This document shows, piece by piece, positions 53,809 to 62,870 of a DNA stretch of 64,000 bases. Every line of letters begins with the position of its first letter. The first letter of the stretch is position 1. The position numbers and the translations under genes are program-made. The stretch spans positions 1 through 64,000 of the forward strand of contig JAFYWV010000064.1 of the NCBI GenBank assembly GCA_017546505.1, in the 5' to 3' direction. The DNA comes from Bacteroidaceae bacterium (GTDB lineage: Bacteria > Bacteroidota > Bacteroidia > Bacteroidales > Bacteroidaceae). The notes beneath the pieces are model-generated. The model worked only from the letters and a program-made list of their open reading frames with translations, was not told the origin of the DNA and made no database searches.

Positions 53809-54819
53809 GTGGAAAATTTAGTTAAAAACATATCAAAGCTCATTGCAGTACATAACTGCGTCATTATGCCCGGCGTGGGCGCATTCCTTGCGCACAGAAT
53901 ACCGGCATATTACAATGCGACCGAGAAGCTGTTTATGCCATCGCGCCGCACACTTGGTTTCAACCCACAGGTTACAGTTGATGACGCATTGTTGCAGTCG
54001 GAGTATATGAGCGAAGGGATGCTAACCTACGAGGAGGCTAACGACCGTCTGCAGAACGACATTGAGACCTTGCGCCTGAACCTCTCAAACAACGGTGTTC
54101 TATGTTTTGGTGACTTGGGAACATTCTCAATGGATATTAATGGTAAAATATCCTTCACTCCAAACGAGAACGGCATTGACGACCCATATAATTATGGCTT
54201 TGAACCATTGGCAATAGCCCCACTCAGCGAAATAAAGAAAAAGGACATTGTCATAAAACGTAGCAGCATAGGTAAATACGCATCTATTGCAGCTGCCATC
54301 ATTGTTGCACTGTTTGTGCTTGTGCCTTTTGGCAACAGCATATACAACAGCGACATACAGCTCTCTGTAGCCGGCTTCACACCGGTGAAGAGCATCACCA
54401 CTCCATCCACACCTGCAACAGAGATTGCCATTTGTGAAATAGCACCGGTTGAGGAGACTGTCACAGCGCACATCTTCACAACAAACGAAACAACGCCGGC
54501 AGTTGAAGAGACTGTAGCTGTTGAGTTGGGCACTCCTGTTACAACCGCAGCAATTGAAAAGGCTGTTGAGGATGCCATAGAGGTTATTGAAGAGAATACA
54601 AAACAATATTCTATAATTGTAGCAAGCACACCCAACCCCGAGAAGGCTCAGTTGGCAATAACAGAACTTTCGCGAAAGATGGAAGCCGAGTACAAAGTAG
54701 TTGAGGGTGACAGGAGATTTCGTATAGCTATTGAGAGCTATGGCACAGAGGCCGATGCGAACGTTGCATTGAAGCGCATTCAGGAAACATTCTCCGACGC
54801 TTGGGTTTACATTCACTAA
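53809..54819 (+). CDS. HU-CCDC81 and SPOR domain membrane protein
   Basis: The protein has 336 aa from a GTG at 53809; the family start (MENLVKNISKLIAVHNCVIMPG) needs this codon, and the next Met is too far inside. The HU-CCDC81 domain fills about 1-125 (GVGAFLAHRIPAYY, LGFNPQVTVDDALL, FGDLGTFSMDINGKISF). A single membrane helix is near 164-182, followed by a Thr/Glu-rich spacer and a C-terminal SPOR domain (about 265-336: YSIIVASTPNPEKAQLAI to AWVYIH). SPOR domains bind denuded peptidoglycan at the septum, so a role at the division site is likely. It is followed after 11 bp by an FHA gene. Confidence 0.82.
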   Translation: MENLVKNISKLIAVHNCVIMPGVGAFLAHRIPAYYNATEKLFMPSRRTLGFNPQVTVDDALLQSEYMSEGMLTYEEANDRLQNDIETLRLNLSNNGVLCFGDLGTFSMDINGKISFTPNENGIDDPYNYGFEPLAIAPLSEIKKKDIVIKRSSIGKYASIAAAIIVALFVLVPFGNSIYNSDIQLSVAGFTPVKSITTPSTPATEIAICEIAPVEETVTAHIFTTNETTPAVEETVAVELGTPVTTAAIEKAVEDAIEVIEENTKQYSIIVASTPNPEKAQLAITELSRKMEAEYKVVEGDRRFRIAIESYGTEADANVALKRIQETFSDAWVYIH

Positions 54820-54830
54820 GCATTCCTATT

Positions 54831-55328
54831 ATGAGCAAGATAATTTGTCCCAAGTGCGACTATGCCATTGATTTTGATGCCACCGGTTATAAGGAGGGGC
54901 AGTCATTGGTCTTTGAGTGTGAGCACTGTCGCAAGAGTTTCACAATACGCATTGGAGAGAACAAAGAGGATATTGCAACAGAGGATTTCGGCCACATTGT
55001 GGTCATTGAAAACACATTCTGTTACAAGCAGATTATTCCATTGCACGAGGGTGACAATATGTTCGGACGCTACAATAAAGGCACTGTTATCTCAAACCCC
55101 ATTGAAACAAGCGACCCCAGTATGGACCGCCGTCACTGCATAATTAATGTGAAGCGTGGTTACGCAGGTGAACTAATCTACACCATACGTGACAACCAGA
55201 GCGTGACGGGTACCTTCGTAATGAACCGCATTCTTGGCAATCGTGAGCGCCTGTTGATTGAAGACGGTGCAATAATCACCCTTGGTGCAACAACACTCAT
55301 TCTTCACACAGCCGACAGCGAAGAGTAA
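54831..55328 (+). CDS. FHA-domain protein with N-terminal zinc ribbon
   Basis: The protein has 165 aa from the ATG at 54831 (MSKIICPKC). An MJ0042-type zinc ribbon comes first, with CPKC at 6-9 and CEHC near 30. The FHA domain follows (about 60-160): NMFGRYNKG, DPSMDRRHCIINV with the GR and RRH motifs, and GTFVMNRILGN. It should bind phosphothreonine peptides, but no kinase gene is near. It follows the HU/SPOR gene by 11 bp, so the two are probably one operon. A terminator ends it. Confidence 0.83.
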   Translation: MSKIICPKCDYAIDFDATGYKEGQSLVFECEHCRKSFTIRIGENKEDIATEDFGHIVVIENTFCYKQIIPLHEGDNMFGRYNKGTVISNPIETSDPSMDRRHCIINVKRGYAGELIYTIRDNQSVTGTFVMNRILGNRERLLIEDGAIITLGATTLILHTADSEE

Positions 55329-55357
55329 AAAAGCATTGTTTACCATACATAACAAAC

Positions 55358-55396
55358 ATAAAAAAATAAGTGAGATCTGATTTCACTTATTTTTTT
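55358..55396 (+). terminator. Intrinsic terminator of the FHA gene
   Basis: TAAAAAAATAAGTGA pairs perfectly with TCACTTATTTTTTTA around a 9-nt loop, giving a T-run at the end. Confidence 0.85.
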
Positions 55397-55478
55397 ATCT
55401 CTTTCTCGCGTTCTCCACAATGGTTTAGGCTACAACCAGACTAGTAACAGCTTTATTTAGCCTTTGGTATCACTTTTG

Positions 55479-56183
55479 TCAATATGCAAAAGTAAAGAAA
55501 GAAATCAAAGGAATTGCTGCAAATGTGCCATACATAATCAAAAGGAAAAGATATACATCCGATACAAGATAGCCGCTCTTTGTATATTGGTTCGAAATCC
55601 AATCACGGGATACATTCTTCTTCTGCTTCTTTACAATATAGCCATATAATCTATACACTCCCCAACCTACAGTCACTCCAATGAATGTACCGGCAAGAAT
55701 ATCTCCCGGGTAGTGCACTCCAAGATAGATTCTTGTAAAAGCATTCATCGCAGCCCAGATGATAAGTGATATTGAAAAAGCCCTGTTCTTTACAAGCAGA
55801 AGCAGGAATGTTGCTATACCGAATGAGTTGGCGGCGTGGCTCGATGTAAAGCCAAATCGTCCACCTCTGATGCCATCCACAACATCAACAAGAAACATAA
55901 GTTCCGGGTCGCGTGTCGGTCTCCAACGCTCAAAAAAAGGCTTGCAAATTCCCGACGATATAAAATCGGACAATCCCACCACAGCAGCAATAACCACAAC
56001 GAGTAACAGGAAATCCTTGAAACGGTTATTCTTTACCAACAGGAATATCAGAGCCAATATCAGAGGAAACCACGTCGATGTAGCAGTATAAATCTTCATA
56101 CAACCATCCCAAAAAACGGAGTCACTGCCGTTGAGGGTCAGCAGAAGATATTTGTCAAAGTCTATTATTGTGTTTGTGTCCAT
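55479..56183 (-). CDS. PAP2-family membrane phosphatase
   Basis: The protein has 234 aa from the ATG at 56183. The PAP2 triad is visible: KPFFERWRPTRDP (KxxxxxxRP), SSHAANSF (PSGH replaced by SSHA) and RIYLGVHYPGDILAG (SRxxxxxHxxxD type). Six hydrophobic segments are predicted. It is likely to dephosphorylate undecaprenyl pyrophosphate, phosphatidylglycerophosphate or lipid A; which one is undecided. It starts 24 bp after the batE stop on the same strand and may be the last gene of the Bat transcript. Confidence 0.82.
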   Translation of the reverse strand: MDTNTIIDFDKYLLLTLNGSDSVFWDGCMKIYTATSTWFPLILALIFLLVKNNRFKDFLLLVVVIAAVVGLSDFISSGICKPFFERWRPTRDPELMFLVDVVDGIRGGRFGFTSSHAANSFGIATFLLLLVKNRAFSISLIIWAAMNAFTRIYLGVHYPGDILAGTFIGVTVGWGVYRLYGYIVKKQKKNVSRDWISNQYTKSGYLVSDVYLFLLIMYGTFAAIPLISFFTFAY

Positions 56184-56207
56184 CAAAATCCCCTTTTAAA
56201 CTTTTGT

Positions 56208-56969
56208 TTATATACGTTCTATAGATTTACTTTTAATCCAACCCACGACCCTGTTTCCGTTGTTGGCCTCAATCTTGACCCAATCACTCAAGGCGTCGTC
56301 AATAATTACAACTTTCAATCCCTCGTGTATTTTAGTCAGCTCAGTACCTGAACTGTCGGGCGAACTTTTAACCACAACCATTTCATCGAGTATGACACCT
56401 TCTGATACATCACCGGCCTTATTGCCGAGGCTGAAAGCCGAGAGATTGGCAATTATTGTAACAATGAGGGAGATTACCGCAATTGCCGAAGCCCAACTAC
56501 GCGCACCACCTTTGACAAAGCAGAGAAAAAGCATTGCAAGCATTGTCCAGAACGCCACTACTCCAATAACTCCCCATACATCTTTAGAGAAAAGCGATGC
56601 AAAGGACTTGCCCCACTCTTCATAAAAAGGAATATCATCCTGTGGAATCTTGTCGACAATCTTGCTCTGCACATATTCAAGATTGGCTTTTGTATCCTCG
56701 TCATTTGCATCAATGAGCAATGCACGTTCATAGTTCAATATGGCTTTGCCCGGTTGATTGCAACGGTAATAGGCATTGCCAAGGTTGTAGAGCAAAGGCA
56801 ACGATGTACCCTGCTCTGCAATGAGAGCCTCATACATCACAGCGGCCTCCTCAAAGCGCGACTCAGCGTATGCCTTGTCGGCAAGTTCCTTTGTGTAACC
56901 CGCTTTCTCCTGTGAAACGGCCATTAGCGGCATTATAAAAAGCAGAAAAACAGATATCGTCTTCTTCAT
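56208..56969 (-). CDS. batE: BatE: TPR and SH3-like protein of the aerotolerance operon
   Basis: The protein has 253 aa. It has a signal peptide, about two TPR repeats (residues 25-100: ADKAYAESRFEEAAVMYEALI, LPLLYNLGNAYYRCNQPGKAI), two membrane segments (about 132-185), and a C-terminal SH3-like domain (MVVVKSSPDSSGTELTKIHEG, WIKSKS). Order and design match BatE of the Bacteroides aerotolerance operon. It starts 1 bp after batD. Confidence 0.82.
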   Translation of the reverse strand: MKKTISVFLLFIMPLMAVSQEKAGYTKELADKAYAESRFEEAAVMYEALIAEQGTSLPLLYNLGNAYYRCNQPGKAILNYERALLIDANDEDTKANLEYVQSKIVDKIPQDDIPFYEEWGKSFASLFSKDVWGVIGVVAFWTMLAMLFLCFVKGGARSWASAIAVISLIVTIIANLSAFSLGNKAGDVSEGVILDEMVVVKSSPDSSGTELTKIHEGLKVVIIDDALSDWVKIEANNGNRVVGWIKSKSIERI

Positions 56970-56970
56970 A

Positions 56971-58806
56971 TTACTTCTTTATTGAATTTTCCATTTTACT
57001 GATGACTGCTACGGCCATCTTGTATACCTTGTCCATTGTTGCACCAGGGTCGCCCGGAGCATAGCGCGCAAACTCGCATTCATTCAGCAGCGTCATAAGC
57101 TCTTCAATGAGCACGCTGTCGCAACCGCGTCTTTCCAATTCGTTGGATATATTATCCTTTGACAGGCGCGATAGAGGAATATTGAGCTTGTCACTCATAT
57201 AATACCACACAGCCTTCAATGTCTCATCGTAGAATTCATTTACACTATTATTTTTCAACAGAGTCTTAACCTTCTTCAGACGTCTGACTGCTACACTGTT
57301 CGCTTTTTTGGTTTTGACGAGTGTTGTATCAGCACTCTCCTTCACGCGCTTGCGGTAAACAACTGATGCCGATACAAAAAGTATGAATGGGATTATATAC
57401 AGGAGGTAATATGTTGTTGATGCAAAAAGTCTGCCATCAACAGCCTGCAGTTCTCCCAATTTGATATAACGTATATCATTTGCCAACAATTTGCCCTCCT
57501 CTTTCACCACATACACATTGCCCGATTGCATTGCCGGGGCAGCACCCTTTTCAACCTCAATGGTGTACTCTTTGCTTTCAACTGTTCTGTAACTGTCGGT
57601 AGCTGTGTCAAAGTATGTAAATCTGGCTGCAGGGAGTGTGAAGACCCCGGCTGTGCGCGGTGTCACCACATACTCATATATCTTTTCACCGGCAAAGCCC
57701 CTGTTTGTGAGCTTGTATTTGTTGGTGATGATTGGGTCATATACGTCAAACTCCGATGGGAATTCCACAACAGGGTCGCCCATCAGTTTCATATTGCCAT
57801 CACCCTTTACTGTTACCTTCAACGTGAACTCCTCGTTCGACTTGAGTTTGTTGCTGCTGATGCTGCTGTTGATTGAAAAACGTCCTACCGCCCCCGAGAA
57901 ACCTCTTGGTTTGTCGGCCGGGAGCTTTTCGACATTTATCACCACCCTGTTAGATTTTATCTTCTTCTTGACCTCCACGTATGAATAACCGCCATTGAAC
58001 ATCATTTCAAACGGGTCCATAGTGCGGCGAGTCTGCACTGCAACAACGGCCTCGTACTCCATAGACGGAATTTCCAATTCTCCGTTCTCTTGTGGAAAAA
58101 GCACAAATTTTCGCCACTCCATCATATTATAATTGCGGCCATTGTAATGTTCCAGTTCAAACTGACGCTGTTGAGGAAGTTCAACCTCCTGAATATTAAA
58201 TCCTTTGAGGTCGGGAGCCGGATTATCCAGATTAACAAGATTTACATCAGTGTAAACCTTGTATGTCAATAGCACAGCCTCCTGGTCATACACCTTTGTC
58301 TTGTTGACTGTGGCTAAGATAAAGAGGTCATCATTTGAAATGTTTGTTCCCGAGTTTCCGACCTGTCTTGACGTTGCGCCTCTACCGCCACTTTGCTGAG
58401 ATGAAGCAGCCGAGGATTGACTCTCGGGCAGGACTTTTATTGTAAGCGGGTTGGATACAAGATTTTTCCCATCGACAATGACCGATGCTCCGGGGATTGT
58501 AACCTCGCCCTCTTTGTCAAGAACGACAATATATGTATATGTAATTGTCTGCTTTGATGTTACCCTGCCATTCACATTCTGCATACTGCTGAATGTAGAG
58601 TGATGTGGGCCAGACAATATCCTTAGACCATCAACCTCGGCTATGGTGGGCTGTCCGTCGGTTTTTGTGTTTACCTCATAGCTAAGATTGAAACGTCTAC
58701 CAACTACTACCGATTTTGGAGCAGATGCCACAAATGAAACTTCTTGTGCGAAAGCCGCAAAGATTGTGGTTATAAATAATAGTGTCGACAATAATATCCT
58801 CTTCAT
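56971..58806 (-). CDS. batD: BatD: aerotolerance operon membrane protein
   Basis: The protein has 611 aa with a signal peptide, several immunoglobulin-like beta domains in the periplasm (VSFVASAPKSVVVGRRFNLSYEV at the start) and one membrane helix near 460-480 (YYLLYIIPFILFVSASVVY). A cytoplasmic tail of about 125 residues follows. It fits the BatD/oxygen-tolerance family. A Ser/Gln/Gly-rich linker (SQSSAASSQQSGGRG) is near 132-146. It is in the bat gene order, directly upstream of batE. Confidence 0.84.
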   Translation of the reverse strand: MKRILLSTLLFITTIFAAFAQEVSFVASAPKSVVVGRRFNLSYEVNTKTDGQPTIAEVDGLRILSGPHHSTFSSMQNVNGRVTSKQTITYTYIVVLDKEGEVTIPGASVIVDGKNLVSNPLTIKVLPESQSSAASSQQSGGRGATSRQVGNSGTNISNDDLFILATVNKTKVYDQEAVLLTYKVYTDVNLVNLDNPAPDLKGFNIQEVELPQQRQFELEHYNGRNYNMMEWRKFVLFPQENGELEIPSMEYEAVVAVQTRRTMDPFEMMFNGGYSYVEVKKKIKSNRVVINVEKLPADKPRGFSGAVGRFSINSSISSNKLKSNEEFTLKVTVKGDGNMKLMGDPVVEFPSEFDVYDPIITNKYKLTNRGFAGEKIYEYVVTPRTAGVFTLPAARFTYFDTATDSYRTVESKEYTIEVEKGAAPAMQSGNVYVVKEEGKLLANDIRYIKLGELQAVDGRLFASTTYYLLYIIPFILFVSASVVYRKRVKESADTTLVKTKKANSVAVRRLKKVKTLLKNNSVNEFYDETLKAVWYYMSDKLNIPLSRLSKDNISNELERRGCDSVLIEELMTLLNECEFARYAPGDPGATMDKVYKMAVAVISKMENSIKK

Positions 58807-58841
58807 TGATATATATTCTTCTTTGTTTACAAAAATCTCTG

Positions 58842-59720
58842 TTACCAGTTCTTTTCAATGCCACCGGCTTTTACATTCACCTTTTCGGCCTCTTCCATTT
58901 TCTCCCTTATCTCTTTTTCATCCTGCATCAGAGCCTTCAGCATCTGCTCTATCTTCTCTTTCTCCTCCTGTTGCTCACCCTGTTGTTGCTGAGCCTGGTT
59001 TTCTTCCTTCTCTTGCTGCTGCTGATTCTGTTGCTCCTGCTCTTGTTGTTCCTTATTCTGTTGTTCTTCTTTCTGTTTTTCCTGCTGTTCCTGTTGCTCT
59101 TTATCCTGCTGGTCTTGTTGCTCCTCTTGCTGCTGTTGCTGCTCTTTATCTTGCTGTTGCTGCTGTTGGTTCTGCTGTTCATTCTTTTTCTGGTGCAGAA
59201 TAACTGCAAGATTGTAACGGGCATCCTCGTCTGCAGGGTTCTTGCGCAAAGCCTCTTTATAGGCCTCGGCTGCAGCATCAAGATTATTGCGCATATGTTC
59301 GGTTACTCCAATATTCTGATATATTGATGAATATCTTGCCGTGTCCGGTTGTTCCTTGCCTGCATTGTCGAGCAGTTTTGTAGCATCGACCAATGCCGAG
59401 TCTACAGCCCCGTCAAGTTGATACCCCTCTTCGTTGAACACTTTGCTCAACTGGCCATAGTTCTTCATAATTGAGTTTGTGGCAGCGTTGTAATTGGCAA
59501 GGCTCTGCTGCTCATTGAAAGCACAAGCTTTCATATACGGCTCTACAGCCTCTTCAAAGAGACTGTCAGCGTGCAGTCTGTTAGCCTCTACAAGATACTC
59601 ATTCTGGCTCTTGACAGTTGGCGTGCCATCCTTTATAAGTGAAAATGTCACATATAACGTTGCTGCAGCAACAACTGCAACAACAGATATATAAATATAT
59701 TTCATTTTGTCAAAGCTCAT
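58842..59720 (-). CDS. batC: BatC: TPR protein with Gln/Glu-rich tail
   Basis: The protein has 292 aa; a later start at 59705 (MKYIYIS) is also possible. A membrane segment at the N-terminus is followed by TPR repeats (about 50-170: LFEEAVEPYMKACAFNEQQSL, DAAAEAYKEALRKNPADEDARYNLAVIL). From about 170 to 262 the sequence is almost all Gln, Glu, Lys and Asp (QQQQQQDKEQQQQQEEQQ and similar). It keeps the usual position between batB and batD. The simple-sequence part may vary in length between strains. Confidence 0.82.
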   Translation of the reverse strand: MSFDKMKYIYISVVAVVAAATLYVTFSLIKDGTPTVKSQNEYLVEANRLHADSLFEEAVEPYMKACAFNEQQSLANYNAATNSIMKNYGQLSKVFNEEGYQLDGAVDSALVDATKLLDNAGKEQPDTARYSSIYQNIGVTEHMRNNLDAAAEAYKEALRKNPADEDARYNLAVILHQKKNEQQNQQQQQQDKEQQQQQEEQQDQQDKEQQEQQEKQKEEQQNKEQQEQEQQNQQQQEKEENQAQQQQGEQQEEKEKIEQMLKALMQDEKEIREKMEEAEKVNVKAGGIEKNW

Positions 59721-59733
59721 ATCTCAAAACCTG

Positions 59734-60750
59734 TTATTTTTCGTTATTAATTTTCTTTCGGCTTTTTATGTCGGCCATAGCAACCAATATAAAATCCAGG
59801 AGCAAAAGGATAAATGCCAGTGTTGCCGGATATATGAACAGCTCATTGTAACCTGTGTACACGTCTGTGGTTGTCTCGTCCTTTGTCATACGGTCGAGCT
59901 GGTCCGAGAGAATTTTCTGTGCCTCGTTGGTATTGTCCACTTGCAGATACATACCGTTGCCGGCCTTTGCAATGTTCATTGCCATCTCCTCGTTTAGTTT
60001 AGAGACAACAACCTGCCCCTCACGGTCGCGCAGGAAATTGCCACCTTGCAAGGGAATACGTCCACCCTTTGTTGTACCAATACCGAGGATAAAAACCTTC
60101 TTGCCACTTTCGGCAGCCTTTTGCGCAGCCTCCTCTGCACCACCCTCGTGGTTCTCGCCGTCCGTAATAAGAACAATAGCCTTGCCAATCTTGTCATTTG
60201 GTGTGAAGCATCTCGAAGCGATGTTTATAGCAGCTCCAATATCCGTACCCTGTCTTGAAACAAGATTGGTTGAAACACTTTCAAGAAACATCTCGATAGA
60301 GATAAAGTCGTCTGTTATCGGCAATTGCACAAAAGCATCCCCGGCAAAGACAACCAAGGCTATCTTGTTTCCTTTCAGTTGCTCGGCAAGACGCTTGATT
60401 AGCCTTTTTGCCTTTTCGAGCCTGTTGGGATATATGTCATCGGCCAACATTGAATTTGAAATATCGAGCGCAACCACCAACTCTACACCCCGTGTGGTGA
60501 CAGTTGTCTTTCCTTTGCCATAGCGTGGACGTGCCAATGCTACAACTATCAGAGCCATAGCAAGCAACGGTATCCAGAAAAGCAGGCTCGAGCGCTTTGC
60601 CGAATGTGATGGCATCAGCCTGCTCACAAGCTGTGGGTCGCCATAGCGTTTGATGTTTCTATTTCTTCTGTAACAGGCATATTTGTATATGACAATAGCC
60701 AATGGAACAAGAAAAAGAAGATATAAATATTCCGGAGTTGCAAATTTCAT
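59734..60750 (-). CDS. batB: BatB: von Willebrand factor A membrane protein
   Basis: The protein has 338 aa. It has an N-terminal membrane segment and another near 55-75, then a VWA domain with intact MIDAS (DISNSMLADD near 95, TDDFIS and ITDGENHEGG), and a final membrane helix near 310-330. This is the BatB layout. It starts 15 bp after batA and the two VWA proteins are related. Confidence 0.87.
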   Translation of the reverse strand: MKFATPEYLYLLFLVPLAIVIYKYACYRRNRNIKRYGDPQLVSRLMPSHSAKRSSLLFWIPLLAMALIVVALARPRYGKGKTTVTTRGVELVVALDISNSMLADDIYPNRLEKAKRLIKRLAEQLKGNKIALVVFAGDAFVQLPITDDFISIEMFLESVSTNLVSRQGTDIGAAINIASRCFTPNDKIGKAIVLITDGENHEGGAEEAAQKAAESGKKVFILGIGTTKGGRIPLQGGNFLRDREGQVVVSKLNEEMAMNIAKAGNGMYLQVDNTNEAQKILSDQLDRMTKDETTTDVYTGYNELFIYPATLAFILLLLDFILVAMADIKSRKKINNEK

Positions 60751-60765
60751 ACCTGTAATGTTTCT

Positions 60766-61746
60766 TTAAGGAATTCTCTTCAATATTGTATTGCGCAACA
60801 AAATCTCAAGCATCAGCGACACCACTGCAATGAGTGCAAAAATCATAAATTTCTCCTCCTGGTCGCCAAAATGCTTTATCTCGAGTTTAGTGCGTTCAAG
60901 TTGGTCAATCTCTCTGTATATGTTCACAAGGCTCTCTTTGCTGGATGAACGGAAATACTCACCACCGGTAACAGATGCTATCGACCTCAAAGTCTTCTCG
61001 TCAAACTCTGAATTGTCAAGCATACCGTATGGTGTCTGCACAATCTCCTTGTCTGTTCTGAACCCGATGGTGTATATTCTTATGCCATACTCCTTGGCTA
61101 TGCGGGCTGCATCTTCGGGTGTTATTTCACCGCTGTTGTTTGAGCCGTCTGTGAGCAGGATTATGACTTTGGATTTTGCCTTGCTGTCTTTTAAGCGTGA
61201 AACAGCGTTTGCAATACCCAAACCGATTGCTGTTCCATCCTTGAGCAAACCGCTTGCAGCATACTCTATTCCCGACTTGTTGATAAGGCTCAACACGCTG
61301 CCATAATCAATTGTCAGGGGGCACTGTGTAAAGCTCTCGCCGGCAAAAAGTGTCAATCCGATATTGTCATTCTTACGACCCGACACAAATTGCGAGGCAA
61401 CATCCTTTGCAACATCAATGCGATTGGGCTGTATATCGACAGCCGACATACTCGTTGATACGTCCATTGCAAGCATAATGTCGATACCCTCAACCTGCTC
61501 CTCGCTCCAGCTGTTGGTAGCAACGGGGCGCATAAGCACCAGCACCAGCATTGTAAGCGCCAGCATCCTCAAAGCCAGGGGCAGGTGAATGAGGTAATTC
61601 TTATAGGTTCTCAACTCTTTGTTGAAGGGCAAGGTTGTAGACACTTTCATCGAAGGCGATATTTTCCTGCCCCTTAGTATATACCACACTATATATGCTA
61701 TGAGCGGTATAAAAAGCAAAAGGTATATGAATCTGGTAAAATGCAT
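60766..61746 (-). CDS. batA: BatA: von Willebrand factor A membrane protein
   Basis: The protein has 326 aa with a short N-terminal membrane segment, a second near 55-75, a VWA domain with MIDAS DVSTSMSAVD near 92-101 and ITLLTDGSNNSGE (reading LLTDGSNNSGE), and a C-terminal membrane helix near 305-320. It is the first of the VWA pair in the aerotolerance operon and follows the Bat-associated protein by 13 bp. Confidence 0.87.
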   Translation of the reverse strand: MHFTRFIYLLLFIPLIAYIVWYILRGRKISPSMKVSTTLPFNKELRTYKNYLIHLPLALRMLALTMLVLVLMRPVATNSWSEEQVEGIDIMLAMDVSTSMSAVDIQPNRIDVAKDVASQFVSGRKNDNIGLTLFAGESFTQCPLTIDYGSVLSLINKSGIEYAASGLLKDGTAIGLGIANAVSRLKDSKAKSKVIILLTDGSNNSGEITPEDAARIAKEYGIRIYTIGFRTDKEIVQTPYGMLDNSEFDEKTLRSIASVTGGEYFRSSSKESLVNIYREIDQLERTKLEIKHFGDQEEKFMIFALIAVVSLMLEILLRNTILKRIP

Positions 61747-61759
61747 ATCTCAAAAACTA

Positions 61760-62842
61760 TTAGCCTAACATATAACCAAGGTCTGTTATCAACAGCGCTG
61801 CAACAGCGACAAGAACGCACAACACTGCGACTATAGAGGCTATGAGCCAACGTTTCTGCACCAATGAACGTTCATTGACAATCTTCTCTTCTACAGGCTT
61901 TAGGTTCTCCTCCTCGACATCCTTTGTAGCATTGACAAAGTCTATGGCATAGAGCATATTACGGTCGTTCTCGTTCAACGAAGGCTTCATCTTTGCGAAC
62001 TTCACCAAGTCGGCAACCTCGAGTATCTCCTTCACCTCCTTGATTGCCTCGCGGTCATTGAAACGCAAAAGATTTTCAATAATCTCGCTTGTTGTCATAT
62101 CTGCAGCGTTGAACTTATATCGGTTGTACATATACTCACGAAGGGCATCGGTCAACCTGGTATAATAATCCTTTACACTCTCCTCGCCGTGCAGTGTGTT
62201 GTCGCTTTTTATCTCGTCCATCTTCTGCAATGCCGTAAAATGCGATGGTTTACGCGGCTTTACCCTAACGGTGCGTATTATCGGTTTGTTGTTTATGTAT
62301 CGGACAATTATCCAGGTCAAAAGTGCCAACAGCACCACAAGCAGGAAAGTCAGATACACGGCATCGCGATACTCATTCCAGGTAAGCTCTACATCCCACA
62401 CGGGTCTGAAGCCTTTGATATTCTTTAGATTGACAGTATCTATGGGCACACTGTTGACAAGCAACCCTGTTGGATTGGTGTAATACTCATCATCATTCAC
62501 CTGAGCAATTAATGGGGGAATTGTTTGCAGAGTATCGAGAAACGAGGTTATTATACACTCGCTTCTGTATGTTTCACGCCCTTTGGTATCTGTGGTCTTT
62601 GATGTCTTCTTGTCGAGCACCTCAATGTCGGGGGTCAAAGCATCAGGAATCAACATCTCCACGTTATAGCCGCTGTCGACGCTCAGTTCGAGCGTGAACT
62701 TGACGTGCTCACCAATGCGCATCTCTTTCGTTTCGACATAAAGCGAATCGAAATAGGCGTTAAAAAGTACATTCTGTGACTTTACGGGCTGTACCATAAA
62801 GAGAAGAATGGTCACTGTTATATATGATAATATCTTTTTCAT
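61760..62842 (-). CDS. Bat-operon-associated membrane protein
   Basis: The protein has 360 aa with a signal peptide, a periplasmic beta domain (about 25-150), a membrane helix near 165-183, a cytoplasmic helical part (about 200-310; VKDYYTRLTDALREYMYNRY) and a second membrane helix near 335-355. The same type of protein lies between DUF58 and batA in related Bat operons, but I know of no characterised role. It starts 28 bp after the DUF58 gene. Confidence 0.72.
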   Translation of the reverse strand: MKKILSYITVTILLFMVQPVKSQNVLFNAYFDSLYVETKEMRIGEHVKFTLELSVDSGYNVEMLIPDALTPDIEVLDKKTSKTTDTKGRETYRSECIITSFLDTLQTIPPLIAQVNDDEYYTNPTGLLVNSVPIDTVNLKNIKGFRPVWDVELTWNEYRDAVYLTFLLVVLLALLTWIIVRYINNKPIIRTVRVKPRKPSHFTALQKMDEIKSDNTLHGEESVKDYYTRLTDALREYMYNRYKFNAADMTTSEIIENLLRFNDREAIKEVKEILEVADLVKFAKMKPSLNENDRNMLYAIDFVNATKDVEEENLKPVEEKIVNERSLVQKRWLIASIVAVLCVLVAVAALLITDLGYMLG

Positions 62843-62870
62843 CTGTCAATTCTGCTTTTCAAGCAATGTG

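Noticed and set aside
54127..54816. 229-codon minus-strand Cys/Leu-rich frame
   Set aside because: It is antisense to the HU-CCDC81/SPOR gene and has no independent signals.
58782..59327. Leu-rich open frame on the plus strand
   Set aside because: It is the antisense of the Gln-rich batC tail (CAG/CTG repeats), which produces poly-Leu by composition.
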